Positions 55,372 to 63,956 of a DNA stretch of 64,000 nt are shown one piece after another (the stretch's first letter is position 1; every line of letters starts with the position of its first letter). The stretch comes from Desulfonatronovibrio magnus (GTDB lineage: Bacteria > Desulfobacterota > Desulfovibrionia > Desulfovibrionales > Desulfonatronovibrionaceae). The DNA lies in assembly GCF_000934755.1 (NCBI RefSeq), contig NZ_KN882175.1, positions 555,136 through 619,135 on the forward strand. The letters are read 5' to 3'. The position numbers and the translations under genes were made by a program. The notes beneath the pieces are model-generated. The model worked only from the letters and a program-made list of their open reading frames with translations. It was not told the origin of the DNA and ran no database searches.

Positions 55372-56589
55372 TCATTTCATAAATGATCTATAGTATTCAC
55401 CAATCTTTACAGCATCATCGTAAATTGTCTTGACCGGTTTAATACCTGATTTTAAACTAAGCAAAATCTCTGGATCCTTAGCAACCCTAAAAATATTCAT
55501 TGCTAAGTCTGCACCATCGCCACTCTTAAACAAAAAACCGTTTTTTCCATGCTTAACAATTTCAGACAGGGCTCCGGCATTGGATGCTATGACAGGCACT
55601 CCTGCTGATAGTGCTTCACGTACAACAAATGAGTAACTTTCGATACGTGAGGGTAGAATTACACAGTCAGTGGACTCGAATATGGATCCCAAATCAGATT
55701 TACTATATGCGCCACAGTATTGTATCCGTGAGTCGCCATTTGCTATTTCCATGACCTTTTCAAAATAATGAGTGCTGGAAATATGCCCGTATATATTTAA
55801 AATGATATTGTTAATCTTAAGCGCACGAAAAGCGCTTACAGCAACATCTAACCCTTTGAACCAACAGATCCCTCCAAGGTATGTAAAACGTACAGGATCT
55901 CCATTGTTTTTTGAAAAGTTCGTCATAGAAACTGGTTTCATACCAAGAGATTCGTGAACAATTTTGAAGTCAGGTTCTCCATATTTTTTATATTTAAACA
56001 GGCTAAACCTTGATGGGCATATGCCGAGATTCACACGCTTCATAACCTTAGCAGCGTAATTTTTTCTTTGTATCAGCCAGGCGGAAGACAGATTATCGGT
56101 ATGAACACGCTGGCATTCGACGCATTTATCAAGAGTGTCAGGCCCGCTACACACCTTTCCTGCTGAATGTATCAAAATTGCGTTGGCACATAACAACCAA
56201 AAGTCATGAAAAGTAAACATAACAGGAATATGTCTACCTATTACATCTATTAATGAACATGAATAATTTATCATGCTGTGTATATGAACTAAACTAAAGT
56301 CCATACCTTGCATCCAAGGTTTTAGGGTATTTAGAAGATATGAATTATATAGTAAGTTTTTATGGGACAAGGGTATGGTCAGAACATATGTAGGTATATT
56401 CTGGTATTCAGATTCTGTGATTATATAGAAGGGTTCATGATTAACATTGCTGTCTTCCAAAATTTTTGTGTACAGTACTGAGGGCAGGTAACCCAATTCC
56501 ATTTGAGCTTCAGATAACTCTGAAATATAGTATTCAGTCCCTGCTTTGCTATTGGGGAGATAATCATTGACGATATGCAAAATACGCAT
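55372..56589 (-). CDS. Glycosyltransferase, family 4 (GT-B)
   Basis: A 405-residue protein from MRILHIVNDYLPNSKAGTEY at 56589, an in-frame TTG at 56601 being the alternative. The GT-B layout is seen as an N-terminal Rossmann half with HIHSMINYSCSLIDVIGRHI and VMFTFHDFWLLCANA, then a C-terminal half with FTYLGGICWFKGLDVAVSAF and the GT4 E-x7-E-type region PSRIESYSFVVREALSAGVP. A cysteine pair, DKCVECQRV, is unusual. Probably a sugar-nucleotide transferase for a surface glycan; acceptor unknown. Confidence 0.9.
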   Translation of the reverse strand: MRILHIVNDYLPNSKAGTEYYISELSEAQMELGYLPSVLYTKILEDSNVNHEPFYIITESEYQNIPTYVLTIPLSHKNLLYNSYLLNTLKPWMQGMDFSLVHIHSMINYSCSLIDVIGRHIPVMFTFHDFWLLCANAILIHSAGKVCSGPDTLDKCVECQRVHTDNLSSAWLIQRKNYAAKVMKRVNLGICPSRFSLFKYKKYGEPDFKIVHESLGMKPVSMTNFSKNNGDPVRFTYLGGICWFKGLDVAVSAFRALKINNIILNIYGHISSTHYFEKVMEIANGDSRIQYCGAYSKSDLGSIFESTDCVILPSRIESYSFVVREALSAGVPVIASNAGALSEIVKHGKNGFLFKSGDGADLAMNIFRVAKDPEILLSLKSGIKPVKTIYDDAVKIGEYYRSFMK

Positions 56590-56678
56590 TTGTGGTATCA
56601 ACTCAGAGGGATAGAAGGGATATCTGACATTAATTTAACAAAGCTTTTTCTACGGGGATGAAGCATAGCCCGTAATAG

Positions 56679-57128
56679 TTACTGCCAAAGATGTAAATCC
56701 GGAAGCACAGACGGATCCAATGGTCCTTTAATGATGTATAAGGCAATAGATATCTTTCGCCCCTCCACCATTGCTGAGACTGACCTGTGATTTCCATCCA
56801 GCAGAAGTATGTCAGGACCTGGAGGCTTATAGCCTGGAAAAACAAAATTTGTGTTTTGCCCCATCAGCCTATTTTGTACTTCATGATATTCCAAAAGTTC
56901 GGAGTTACTGGCTGCATGTATCACTGAATTAGGCATTGCATCATTGTGATAGAACTCTCTTGGTCTTCCTGATTCGTCTGTATACCATGGTGTCCAGATT
57001 TTGTCTGCTGCTGCAGGCAAACTGCATCCATATTTTTCTATCCTTGGCCTGTAGGTAAGCAAAAGTTTCCAATTCAGAGCGCAGCGAATAGTTAAAGCAA
57101 ACTTGTAGAAAAAATCCCTGATATGCAT
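56679..57128 (-). CDS. Conserved hypothetical protein with a ParB/Srx-like DGNHR motif
   Basis: 149 residues from the ATG at 57128; a TTG at 57137 immediately after the rseP stop is an alternative start. The C-terminal third has ILLLDGNHRSVSAMVEGRKI, the arrangement of the ParB/sulfiredoxin-like fold where the DGxHR loop binds nucleotides or phosphate. No other ParB features are present. It has no membrane segment. It is the last gene of the pyrH-frr-rseP row but looks unrelated. Function not recognised. Confidence 0.65.
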   Translation of the reverse strand: MHIRDFFYKFALTIRCALNWKLLLTYRPRIEKYGCSLPAAADKIWTPWYTDESGRPREFYHNDAMPNSVIHAASNSELLEYHEVQNRLMGQNTNFVFPGYKPPGPDILLLDGNHRSVSAMVEGRKISIALYIIKGPLDPSVLPDLHLWQ

Positions 57129-57137
57129 TTCAAGCAA

Positions 57138-58205
57138 CTACCTGAAAATCCTCAACAAATCATTAAATATGGCCAGACTCATAAGGGCCAGCAGCAGCGC
57201 AAGGCCAATTCTTGTGGCCACCTGGCGCATGCGGTCGTTCAGAGGTTTTCCGGTAATCATTTCAGCAGTGTAAAAAACTATGTGCCCACCATCAAGAACT
57301 GGAATGGGCAAAAGGTTTATCAGTCCAAGATTGATGCTGATAAGCGCAGTTAAAGCCAGCAGGTTAGTCAGTCCTTCATGGGTCTGCTCACTCACAAGCT
57401 GGGCAATCATTATGGGACCACCAATATTATCCAAGGGAATGATGCGCTCGATGAGTTTAATAATGCCTTCTACTGTGAGTTTCATGAGCATCCAGGTCTG
57501 GGCCGCACCCTCAGCAGCTGCAGAAGTAAAACTCAAGGGAATTTCTACAGTGTCCCCTGATGCTATGATTCCAACCTGAGGAGTAATTATCTCTTCTCCA
57601 AAGATATTTTCACGGGTGGCCATATGAGGTATGATTTCAAAGTCCAGTATATTGGCACTGCGTTCAACCTGAAAAGACAGTGCATCTCCGCCGCTGCCCT
57701 GGATGTACTGAACCATTTCTTCCCAGTTTTGAATCTCATGGCCATTAATGGCTATTACCCTGTCTCCCGGTTCCAGTCCGGCTTCATAAGCAGGGCTGTC
57801 ATCTGCCACCTGTCCGATATGAGCCAGCATTTCCATCTGCCCATGTGCCCAGAAAAGCCCCCAGTATATAAACCAGGCCAGAACAAAGTTAAAAACCGGA
57901 CCGGCTGCCACAACAAGGATACGCTGCCACGGAGGTCGCCTTGCAAAACTTTCTTCCTTATTGAACTTATCCGGCAAGTCTGCATCCTCAGCCTCTCCCA
58001 CCAGACTTACATAACCTCCCAATGGAACGGCTGAAAGACGATATTCGGTTTTGCCAAAATTAAAGGCCAGCAGCTTTGGGCCAAACCCCAGGGAGAACAC
58101 TGACACTCCAATGCCGAACATTCTGGCCACAAGAAAGTGCCCCAGTTCATGAAAAAAAATCAGTACACCAAGTACCAGTATGAATGCTACAATACTTTCA
58201 ATCAT
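57138..58205 (-). CDS. rseP: Site-2 metalloprotease RseP
   Basis: Intramembrane zinc protease (M50) that cleaves anti-sigma factor and signal peptide remnants. The 355-residue protein has H19-E20-L-G-H23 in the first helix, a single PDZ domain at about 115-190 (ADDSPAYEAGLEPGDRVIAI), and the second metal motif NLLPIPVLDGGHIVFY near residue 310. E. coli RseP has two PDZ domains; one is normal for this group. It begins three bases after the dxr stop. Confidence 0.96.
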   Translation of the reverse strand: MIESIVAFILVLGVLIFFHELGHFLVARMFGIGVSVFSLGFGPKLLAFNFGKTEYRLSAVPLGGYVSLVGEAEDADLPDKFNKEESFARRPPWQRILVVAAGPVFNFVLAWFIYWGLFWAHGQMEMLAHIGQVADDSPAYEAGLEPGDRVIAINGHEIQNWEEMVQYIQGSGGDALSFQVERSANILDFEIIPHMATRENIFGEEIITPQVGIIASGDTVEIPLSFTSAAAEGAAQTWMLMKLTVEGIIKLIERIIPLDNIGGPIMIAQLVSEQTHEGLTNLLALTALISINLGLINLLPIPVLDGGHIVFYTAEMITGKPLNDRMRQVATRIGLALLLALMSLAIFNDLLRIFR

Positions 58206-58208
58206 GCA

Positions 58209-59411
58209 TTATGCCTCTATCCATTGCCGCACCATGCTTCTCGTTTTCAGGTCAAGCTCCATAATCTGCTCTAAGGAATTGACCCTGCTGGAAACATGTT
58301 CGTCCAGAGCTTTAGCGTTTAAAAGCGCGATATCCATAAAACCAATTTTATTATTAAGAAATCCTTCAACACAAATTTCGTTGGCAGCATTAAGCACCAC
58401 GGGGTAGTCAGGGCCACTCTCAAAAGCCTTTAATGCCAGCTTAAGACAGGGGAAAGCCTGGTAATCAGGAGCAAAAAAAGTCAGTCTCTCCAGAGCCGTC
58501 AGATCTAATGGTTCCAGACCTGTATGCAGCCTGCCCGGGAAACCCAGACAATGAGCAATGGGTATCATCATATCTGGTGTTCCCATATGGGCCAGCAATG
58601 ATCCGTCAATATAGCCAACAAGAGAATGCACAATACTCTCGGGATGCACAAGCACTTTGATTTTGTCAGTTGAAATACCAAAAAGATGACAAGCCTCAAT
58701 AACCTCAAGGCCTTTGTTCATCATGGTGGCTGAGTCAATGCTGATTTTGGCACCCATGGACCAGTTGGGATGATCCAAAGCCTGCTCAGGTGTCACCTTG
58801 CTCATAAATGCTTTGTCACGTCCTCGAAACGGACCACCTGAAGCAGTAATTATTATGGATTCCACACCCTTGAATTCATGGCCCTGCATGGCCTGAAACA
58901 GAGCATTATGTTCTGAGTCCACCGGCAATATTACACTCTGATACTTATTGCAGGTCTCGCCGATAAGATCTCCCGCCAAAACCAGAGACTCTTTATTGGC
59001 CAGCAGAATTACCTTGCCCTTTTGCGCGGCTGCCATGGTGGGCCGAAGCCCAGCCGCCCCAACCATGGCAGACATAATAAAGTCCGCATCATCCATCATA
59101 GCCATGTTTTCATAACCAGATGTACCATAAACAATATCAGGACAATATCCTGAATCTAATCTGGAACTAAGCTCCCCGGCCAAAGATTCATTATATACCC
59201 CCAGAACTCCAGGTCTGAATTCATTGGCCTGTTCCGCAAGCAGCTCAATATTCCTGGCACCGGCCAGCCCCACCACCTGGAAGTCATCCCTGTTGTGCCG
59301 AATTACATTGAGAGAACTGGTTCCAATGGATCCAGTGGAACCCAGTATGGTTATTGTTCGCTTTTTTGCTTTAAAATGAGGGGAATCGGTGGGTGAAATA
59401 TATGATATCAA
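58209..59411 (-). CDS. dxr: 1-Deoxy-D-xylulose 5-phosphate reductoisomerase
   Basis: Second enzyme of the MEP isoprenoid pathway: DXP plus NADPH to MEP. The 400-residue protein has the NADPH loop TILGSTGSIG (21-30), LANKESLVLAG, the metal and substrate run LPVDSEHNALFQAMQ, and ASGGPFRG, and the substrate-serine region MGAKISIDSATMMNKGLEVI. It lies between cdsA and rseP, the usual order downstream of frr. Confidence 0.97.
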   Translation of the reverse strand: MISYISPTDSPHFKAKKRTITILGSTGSIGTSSLNVIRHNRDDFQVVGLAGARNIELLAEQANEFRPGVLGVYNESLAGELSSRLDSGYCPDIVYGTSGYENMAMMDDADFIMSAMVGAAGLRPTMAAAQKGKVILLANKESLVLAGDLIGETCNKYQSVILPVDSEHNALFQAMQGHEFKGVESIIITASGGPFRGRDKAFMSKVTPEQALDHPNWSMGAKISIDSATMMNKGLEVIEACHLFGISTDKIKVLVHPESIVHSLVGYIDGSLLAHMGTPDMMIPIAHCLGFPGRLHTGLEPLDLTALERLTFFAPDYQAFPCLKLALKAFESGPDYPVVLNAANEICVEGFLNNKIGFMDIALLNAKALDEHVSSRVNSLEQIMELDLKTRSMVRQWIEA

Positions 59412-59423
59412 GGATTATCCACC

Positions 59424-60227
59424 TTAAAATACTGAAAATAAAGTGTTGTATATAACAAAAACAGGCAAAAGCAGCAGCAGGCTGTCAATACGATCCAGAA
59501 TTCCACCATGCCCGGGCAGTATATGTCCTGTGTCCTTTACATTATTCCAGCGCTTCAGTGAAGATTGAAAAAAATCACCAAGTTGGGCAGCTATGTTCAT
59601 GAACACTGCAAGCAGCAGATAATGCCACCAGACAGAATTACCAAAAGCCAGACTCATGCCAAGCACCACAGCAACACAGAGAAGCATCCCCCCGGCACTG
59701 CCGGCCCAGGTCTTTTTGGGGCTGACATCAGGCCAGATCTTTTTTCCCCCAAGCCATGAACCAGCATAATAAGCACCAGCATCCGAAGCAACTACTGCCA
59801 GAAGCACAATTATAATCTGAACTGAATCAAGGTTGAAAAAAAGGCTCAATACCAGAGGAAGGTAAGACATGCCCCCAATGAGAATAAGGTAGTCTTTAAA
59901 TTCAGCCTGTTCTTTTTTCCTGCTGTATTCTATCAGAAAAAGAAGCCAGGTGATCCAGAAAAACACCACCAGAAACAGAACCGGATTCTCAGTCCAGCCA
60001 AGGCCTGTATCCAATAAAAAGAGAGTTCCACCAAGGCTTCCTGTGAGCTTTAGAAAAAGCTTGGAGCCCCGCTCCCAGAAAAGATTGTAGAATTCCCACA
60101 GACCAATAAAACCTGCCAGACCAATGGTCAAGGTCTTGATCAGACCACCGGCGTAAATGACTGCTCCCATAAGTGGAATAAGCACTAAGGCAGTCAGTAT
60201 TCTTTTTTGATGTGAGGTAAATTTCAT
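59424..60227 (-). CDS. cdsA: Phosphatidate cytidylyltransferase
   Basis: Makes CDP-diacylglycerol for phospholipid synthesis in the inner membrane. The 267-residue protein has about seven hydrophobic segments and the C-terminal CdsA signature KDTGHILPGHGGILDRIDS near residue 245. SDAGAYYAGSWLGGKK and VSPKKTWAGSAGG are also conserved. It overlaps uppS by four bases, so the two are translated together. Confidence 0.96.
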   Translation of the reverse strand: MKFTSHQKRILTALVLIPLMGAVIYAGGLIKTLTIGLAGFIGLWEFYNLFWERGSKLFLKLTGSLGGTLFLLDTGLGWTENPVLFLVVFFWITWLLFLIEYSRKKEQAEFKDYLILIGGMSYLPLVLSLFFNLDSVQIIIVLLAVVASDAGAYYAGSWLGGKKIWPDVSPKKTWAGSAGGMLLCVAVVLGMSLAFGNSVWWHYLLLAVFMNIAAQLGDFFQSSLKRWNNVKDTGHILPGHGGILDRIDSLLLLLPVFVIYNTLFSVF

Positions 60228-60925
60228 ATGGATTCCACCCTGCCCAGCCTTCTCTGCCTGGTGGCAAAATCTTCTAAGGCTGTACGCAGTTCCTGAGGTG
60301 TAAAATCAGGCCATAGCGTTGGTGTAAAGTACAGTTCTGAATAAGCAGACTGATATAACAGATAGTTACTGATGCGCAGCTCACCACTGGTCCTGATAAT
60401 TAAATCAGGATCAGGCTGGCCTGCTGTATATAAATATTCACTGAATACTTCTTCAGTCAAATCATCAGGGGAAAGTCCTTTTTGCATGACAGCCTTGCAG
60501 GCTCTGACAATTTCATGGCGTCCAGAGTAGTTCAAAGCAAGGTTCAGATTCATGCTGGAGCATGATTTAGTTTTGGAGCAGGCATGATTCACCACTTTTC
60601 GGGTGGGCATCGGAAGCTCATCAAGCTCTCCCAGAATATTCAACCTGATATCCTGTTTGATAAGACTTTGCAGCTCTCCCTGAATAAAGCGCCCCAAAAG
60701 GCTGAAAAGAAATGATACTTCTTCCCTGGGTCTGGCCCAGTTCTCACGGGAAAAGGCATAAAGAGTCAGATACGGTATTTCTAAGCGCCTGACTTCCTCA
60801 ACTATGGACCGCGCTGCTCTGGTTCCCTGATTGTGACCTTCACTTCTTGACAGATTTCTTTTATTAGCCCATCTGCCATTACCATCCATGATGATAGCGA
60901 GATGTCGGGGTGTTCGATTAAGCAG
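60224..60925 (-). CDS. uppS: Undecaprenyl diphosphate synthase (non-ATG start likely)
   Basis: Makes C55 isoprenyl diphosphate from farnesyl diphosphate and isopentenyl diphosphate. The first ATG (60889) falls inside the family motif: upstream in frame the sequence reads RHLAII before MDGNGRWA. I therefore prefer the CTG at 60925, seven bases after GGAG, giving 233 residues; the alternative is 60889. Further signatures are TLYAFSRENWARP and DLIIRTSGELRISNYLLYQS. It starts one base after the frr stop. CTG starts are rare, so this rests on the motif. Confidence 0.9.
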   Translation of the reverse strand: MLNRTPRHLAIIMDGNGRWANKRNLSRSEGHNQGTRAARSIVEEVRRLEIPYLTLYAFSRENWARPREEVSFLFSLLGRFIQGELQSLIKQDIRLNILGELDELPMPTRKVVNHACSKTKSCSSMNLNLALNYSGRHEIVRACKAVMQKGLSPDDLTEEVFSEYLYTAGQPDPDLIIRTSGELRISNYLLYQSAYSELYFTPTLWPDFTPQELRTALEDFATRQRRLGRVESI

Positions 60926-60926
60926 A

Positions 60927-61481
60927 TCAGATCTCCATTATTTCTTTTTCTTTTTCAGCAAGAACCTGATCCGCCTGTTCCACAAAAGAATCCGTAATCT
61001 TCTGCACTTCGTCCTGCCCCTTGTGCATATCATCTTCAGTCAGTTCCTTGCTGTTCTTCATTTTCTTGAGGGTCTCGTTGGCATCACGGCGGACATTGCG
61101 CACTGCTACCTTGGTGTCTTCTGAATATTTTTTAGCAAGCTTTACCAGGTCTTTACGTCTTTCTTCAGTCAGCGGCGGAATATTAATCCTGATAACCTTT
61201 CCGTCATTGACAGGATTAAGCCCCAGATCAGACTTCATAATGGCCTTTTCCACCCCGGCAAAAGCGTTACGATCCCAGGGCTGAATGGAGATGGTTCTGC
61301 TGTCGGGAATAGATATTGAGGCCAACTGGTTAAGAGGTGTAAGTGTTCCATAATAGTCCACCAAAACATCATCCAGCAGACCAGTGGAGGCCCTGCCGGT
61401 CCGCAGTTTGGAAAACTCTTTTTCAAGGGTGGCTATGGCTTTTTTCATTCTGGATTTACAATCTTTGAGCACTTCCTGCAT
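60927..61481 (-). CDS. frr: Ribosome recycling factor
   Basis: Splits post-termination ribosomes with EF-G. The 184-residue, mostly helical protein has the N-terminal [35 protein letters not shown] in the second domain, [20 protein letters not shown], and the C-terminal helical region. Preceded by AAGGAGG. Normally it lies directly after pyrH; here 1172 bases of repeats separate them. Confidence 0.97.
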   Translation of the reverse strand: MQEVLKDCKSRMKKAIATLEKEFSKLRTGRASTGLLDDVLVDYYGTLTPLNQLASISIPDSRTISIQPWDRNAFAGVEKAIMKSDLGLNPVNDGKVIRINIPPLTEERRKDLVKLAKKYSEDTKVAVRNVRRDANETLKKMKNSKELTEDDMHKGQDEVQKITDSFVEQADQVLAEKEKEIMEI

Positions 61482-61540
61482 TTCATCCTCCTTGAAGTAT
61501 TTGCCTGTTTCTTATCTGAATCCTGGGAGTTTACAGTTGC

Positions 61541-61618
61541 CAGTTGTTTGTTAATTGTTAATTGTTATCTGTTATTTGTTATTTGTTATCTGTTATCTGT
61601 TATTTGTTAATTGTTATC
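61541..61618 (+). repeat. Heptamer array (TGTTATY)n upstream of frr
   Basis: Units TGTTAAT, TGTTATC and TGTTATT in strict 7-base register over about 78 bases. Another unit unlike the other arrays. It lies 60 bases upstream of the frr ATG, where a promoter would be expected. Confidence 0.9.
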
Positions 61619-61665
61619 AGGGTAAGGCAGTGAATTCAGGCTTTTGTCCTGCGACAATGAACTAT

Positions 61666-61975
61666 TAACTTCTAAGTAACTAAAATCAAATTATCAACAA
61701 AATCAGACGGTTATAGTTTTCACAATTTTAAGATTTTTACATATGATTGATTCTCAATTACCAGAAAAGTTCCGTCAAAGATGAGAGCTTTGCGCCTGGC
61801 ACAGGGACTGTCCCTCGCTGTGTAAATTTTTTCATTTAAGCAAATTTTTTCCAGGAACCAATGCAGTATCATTCTTTATTATAGTACCTCGCGGGGACTG
61901 TCCCAATTTCCAGAAAAGTGACAGACTCGTAAAGTTACTCGCAAGTTCGGTCCTGGTCCGCCCAGGTGAGGAGCT
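61666..61975 (+). repeat. Mosaic repeat, 310-bp form (a-b1-c), copy B
   Basis: Same length and module order as 38264-38573. It shares AAAGTTCCGTCAAAGATG, the CAGGGACTGTCCCTCGCTGT palindrome, and CCTCGCGGGGACTGTCCC. Copy C begins where its GAGGAGCTT ends. Confidence 0.9.
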
Positions 61976-62283
61976 TACAAGTAACTGGAATAGTTTTGCC
62001 AATAAATTCAAATGGTTACAATTTTCACATTTTTATGGTTTTTGCTTATGATTCATGCACATTTGCCAGCAAAGTTCCGTCAAAGATGGGAACTTTGCAC
62101 CCTGGCACAGGGACTGTCCCTCGCTGTGAAAATTTTTCCATTGAAGCAAATTTCTTCCAGGAACCAATGCAGCATCAATCTTTTTTAAAGCACCTCGCGG
62201 GGACTGTCCCAATTTTCAGAAAAGTGACAGATTCGTAAAGTTACTCGCAGGTTCGGTCCCGGGCCGCCCGGGTGAGGAGCTTT
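61974..62283 (+). repeat. Mosaic repeat, 310-bp form (a-b1-c), copy C
   Basis: Directly abuts copy B as a tandem duplicate but has diverged in the spacer bases, so it is an old or separate insertion rather than a recent duplication. It ends GGTGAGGAGCTTTT and runs straight into a short-form copy. Confidence 0.88.
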
Positions 62284-62443
62284 TAAACAACTAAAACAAA
62301 ATTAGCAATAAATTCACAGCATTATGGTTTTACCATAAAGATTGCTTCGGTCGCTTAGGCTCCCTCGTGGGTGACAGGTTTTCAGCAACTACATCTCTGA
62401 CAGCTCAGGTGTCATTGCGAGCGAGTCTTCGAGCGCGGCAATC
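62284..62443 (+). repeat. Mosaic repeat, short form (a-b3), second copy
   Basis: Module a (AACTAAAACAAAATTAGCAA then AATTCACAGCATTATGG) leads to the 104-base core 62340-62443, two differences from 49513-49616. A 28-base remnant, TTGCGAGCGAAGCGAAGCAA, follows at 62449. Confidence 0.9.
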
Positions 62444-62497
62444 CTTGTTGCGAGCGAAGCGAAGCAATCTCGTGTTAAGGCTATTACCTCTTTTTTT

Positions 62498-62568
62498 GTG
62501 GCTTAAGCCACATTTCAAAGAAGCGGCTGGAGCCGCAAGAACAAGACGTCCCCAGGCTGGAGCCTGGG
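62498..62568. repeat. Three palindromes sharing the core GGCTNNAGCC
   Basis: GTGGCTTAAGCCAC (62498-62511), GCGGCTGGAGCCGC (62523-62536) and CCCAGGCTGGAGCCTGGG (62551-62568). The core is constant while the flanking arms differ but stay complementary. A fourth member GGCGGCT-GGA-AGCCGCC lies at 63554-63570. A stray module c (GTTACTCACAGGTTCGG) follows at 62583-62631. Confidence 0.75.
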
Positions 62569-62653
62569 AACGAGTGGCGTAAGTTACTCACAGGTTCGGT
62601 CCCGGGCCGCCTGGATGAAGAGCTCTTAACCGATAACAATTGTAAGCCACTAA

Positions 62654-63367
62654 CTAATGAACAACAGTTCCAATTTCCTGACCGCTAATAACTCCGCTTA
62701 TACTCTTTGCCTGAAAAAGATTGAATACATTTATTGGCATATTGTTGTCCATGCACAGGGAAATAGCAGCCGAATCCATGACCTTCAACTGTTTTTTCAA
62801 AACATCAAGATAAGTAAGCCTACTATACATGACAGCATCAGGATTATTAACCGGATCCTTGTCATACACCCCATCAACCTTAGTTGCCTTGAGAATGGCA
62901 TCAGTCTTCAGTTCCATGGCTCTTAAGGCTGCAGCAGTGTCAGTGGTGAAAAAGGGGTTGCCAGTGCCGGCTGCGCAAATCACAATCCTTTTCTTTTCCA
63001 GATGCCTGAGTGCTCGCCGCCGAATATACGGCTCTGCAACTTCATGCATGGAAATTGCGGTCATAACTCTGGTTTCCGCTCCCATCTTCTCCAGAACATC
63101 CTGGACCGCCAGCGCATTCATCACCGTGGCCAGCATACCCATATAGTCTGCTGAAGCCCGGTCCATGCCCTTGGAGGACACTGATACGCCCCTAAAAATG
63201 TTCCCCCCGCCAATAACGAGAGCAATTTCAGCACCCAGTCCTGAAGAGTCTACAATCTCTTTTGATATGGCATTCACCGTGACCGGGTCAATACCGAAAC
63301 CTTGATCTCCGGCCAATGCCTCACCACTGAGTTTTAATAGAACCCTTTTATATTTTAATTTTGTCAT
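62654..63367 (-). CDS. pyrH: UMP kinase
   Basis: Phosphorylates UMP to UDP with ATP. The 237-residue amino acid kinase-fold protein begins [20 protein letters not shown] and has [13 protein letters not shown], the region [15 protein letters not shown], and [20 protein letters not shown]. The C-terminal [20 protein letters not shown] matches the family. In most relatives the next gene downstream is frr; rpsB and tsf are expected upstream, beyond the window. A mosaic repeat lies between its start and that edge. Confidence 0.97.
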   Translation of the reverse strand: MTKLKYKRVLLKLSGEALAGDQGFGIDPVTVNAISKEIVDSSGLGAEIALVIGGGNIFRGVSVSSKGMDRASADYMGMLATVMNALAVQDVLEKMGAETRVMTAISMHEVAEPYIRRRALRHLEKKRIVICAAGTGNPFFTTDTAAALRAMELKTDAILKATKVDGVYDKDPVNNPDAVMYSRLTYLDVLKKQLKVMDSAAISLCMDNNMPINVFNLFQAKSISGVISGQEIGTVVH

Positions 63368-63460
63368 GTCCTGAGCCTGTTGTCCTGCGATTTCACGGGT
63401 TGAAAAAAGTATAGTGCCTGTTTATGTTTTGAGTTACCGATATAAGCCTGCAGCTTGAAA

Positions 63461-63836
63461 GTTATAAGCGCCTCACCCGGGCGACCTGGGACCAGACTTG
63501 CGAGTAACTAAAAAAAGCCTTAGCGCCCGCATCCTGCAGGCTATTTAATCCCAGGCGGCTGGAAGCCGCCTCCACCTTGAAGAACTGTCCCATATTTGAA
63601 AATTGGGACAGTCCCCTCGAGGTACTATAAAAAAGATTGATACTGCATTGGTTCCTGGAAAAAATTTGCCTTAATGAAAAAATTTACACAGCGAGGGACA
63701 GTCCCTTTGCCAAGCGCAAAGTTCCCATCTTTGACGAAACTTTTCTGGCAAATGTGCATCAATCATAAGCAAAAATCGTAAAAAATGAAAACTATAACTG
63801 TCTGATTTTGCTACTAATTTGGTTTTAGTTGCTTAT
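63461..63836 (-). repeat. Mosaic repeat, 310-bp form, inverted copy D with an insert
   Basis: In reverse order it contains module c (CCTCACCCGGGCGACCTGGG), then an insert (about 63510-63590) including GGCGGCTGGAAGCCGCC, then b1 (GGGACAGTCCCCTCGAGG, AGCGAGGGACAGTCCC, TTTGACGAAACTTTTCTGG) and module a. Its 376 bases are 66 longer than the other copies, as expected from the insert. Confidence 0.82.
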
Positions 63837-63884
63837 AAGCGCCTCACCCGGACGACCTGGGGCCAGGCTTGCAAATAGCTACCT
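63832..63884 (-). repeat. Second module c abutting copy D
   Basis: CGCCTCACCCGGACGACCTG and GGCCAGGCTTGCAAATAGCT repeat the module c just seen at 63470, placed at the other end of copy D. Bases 63368-63460 and 63885-63956 show nothing else I recognise. Confidence 0.65.
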
Positions 63885-63956
63885 TCTTTAATTGAAGATT
63901 TATGCACACTTAGACATCCAAAATCACTTAGATAAACATCTGCATCACATCTCCAG

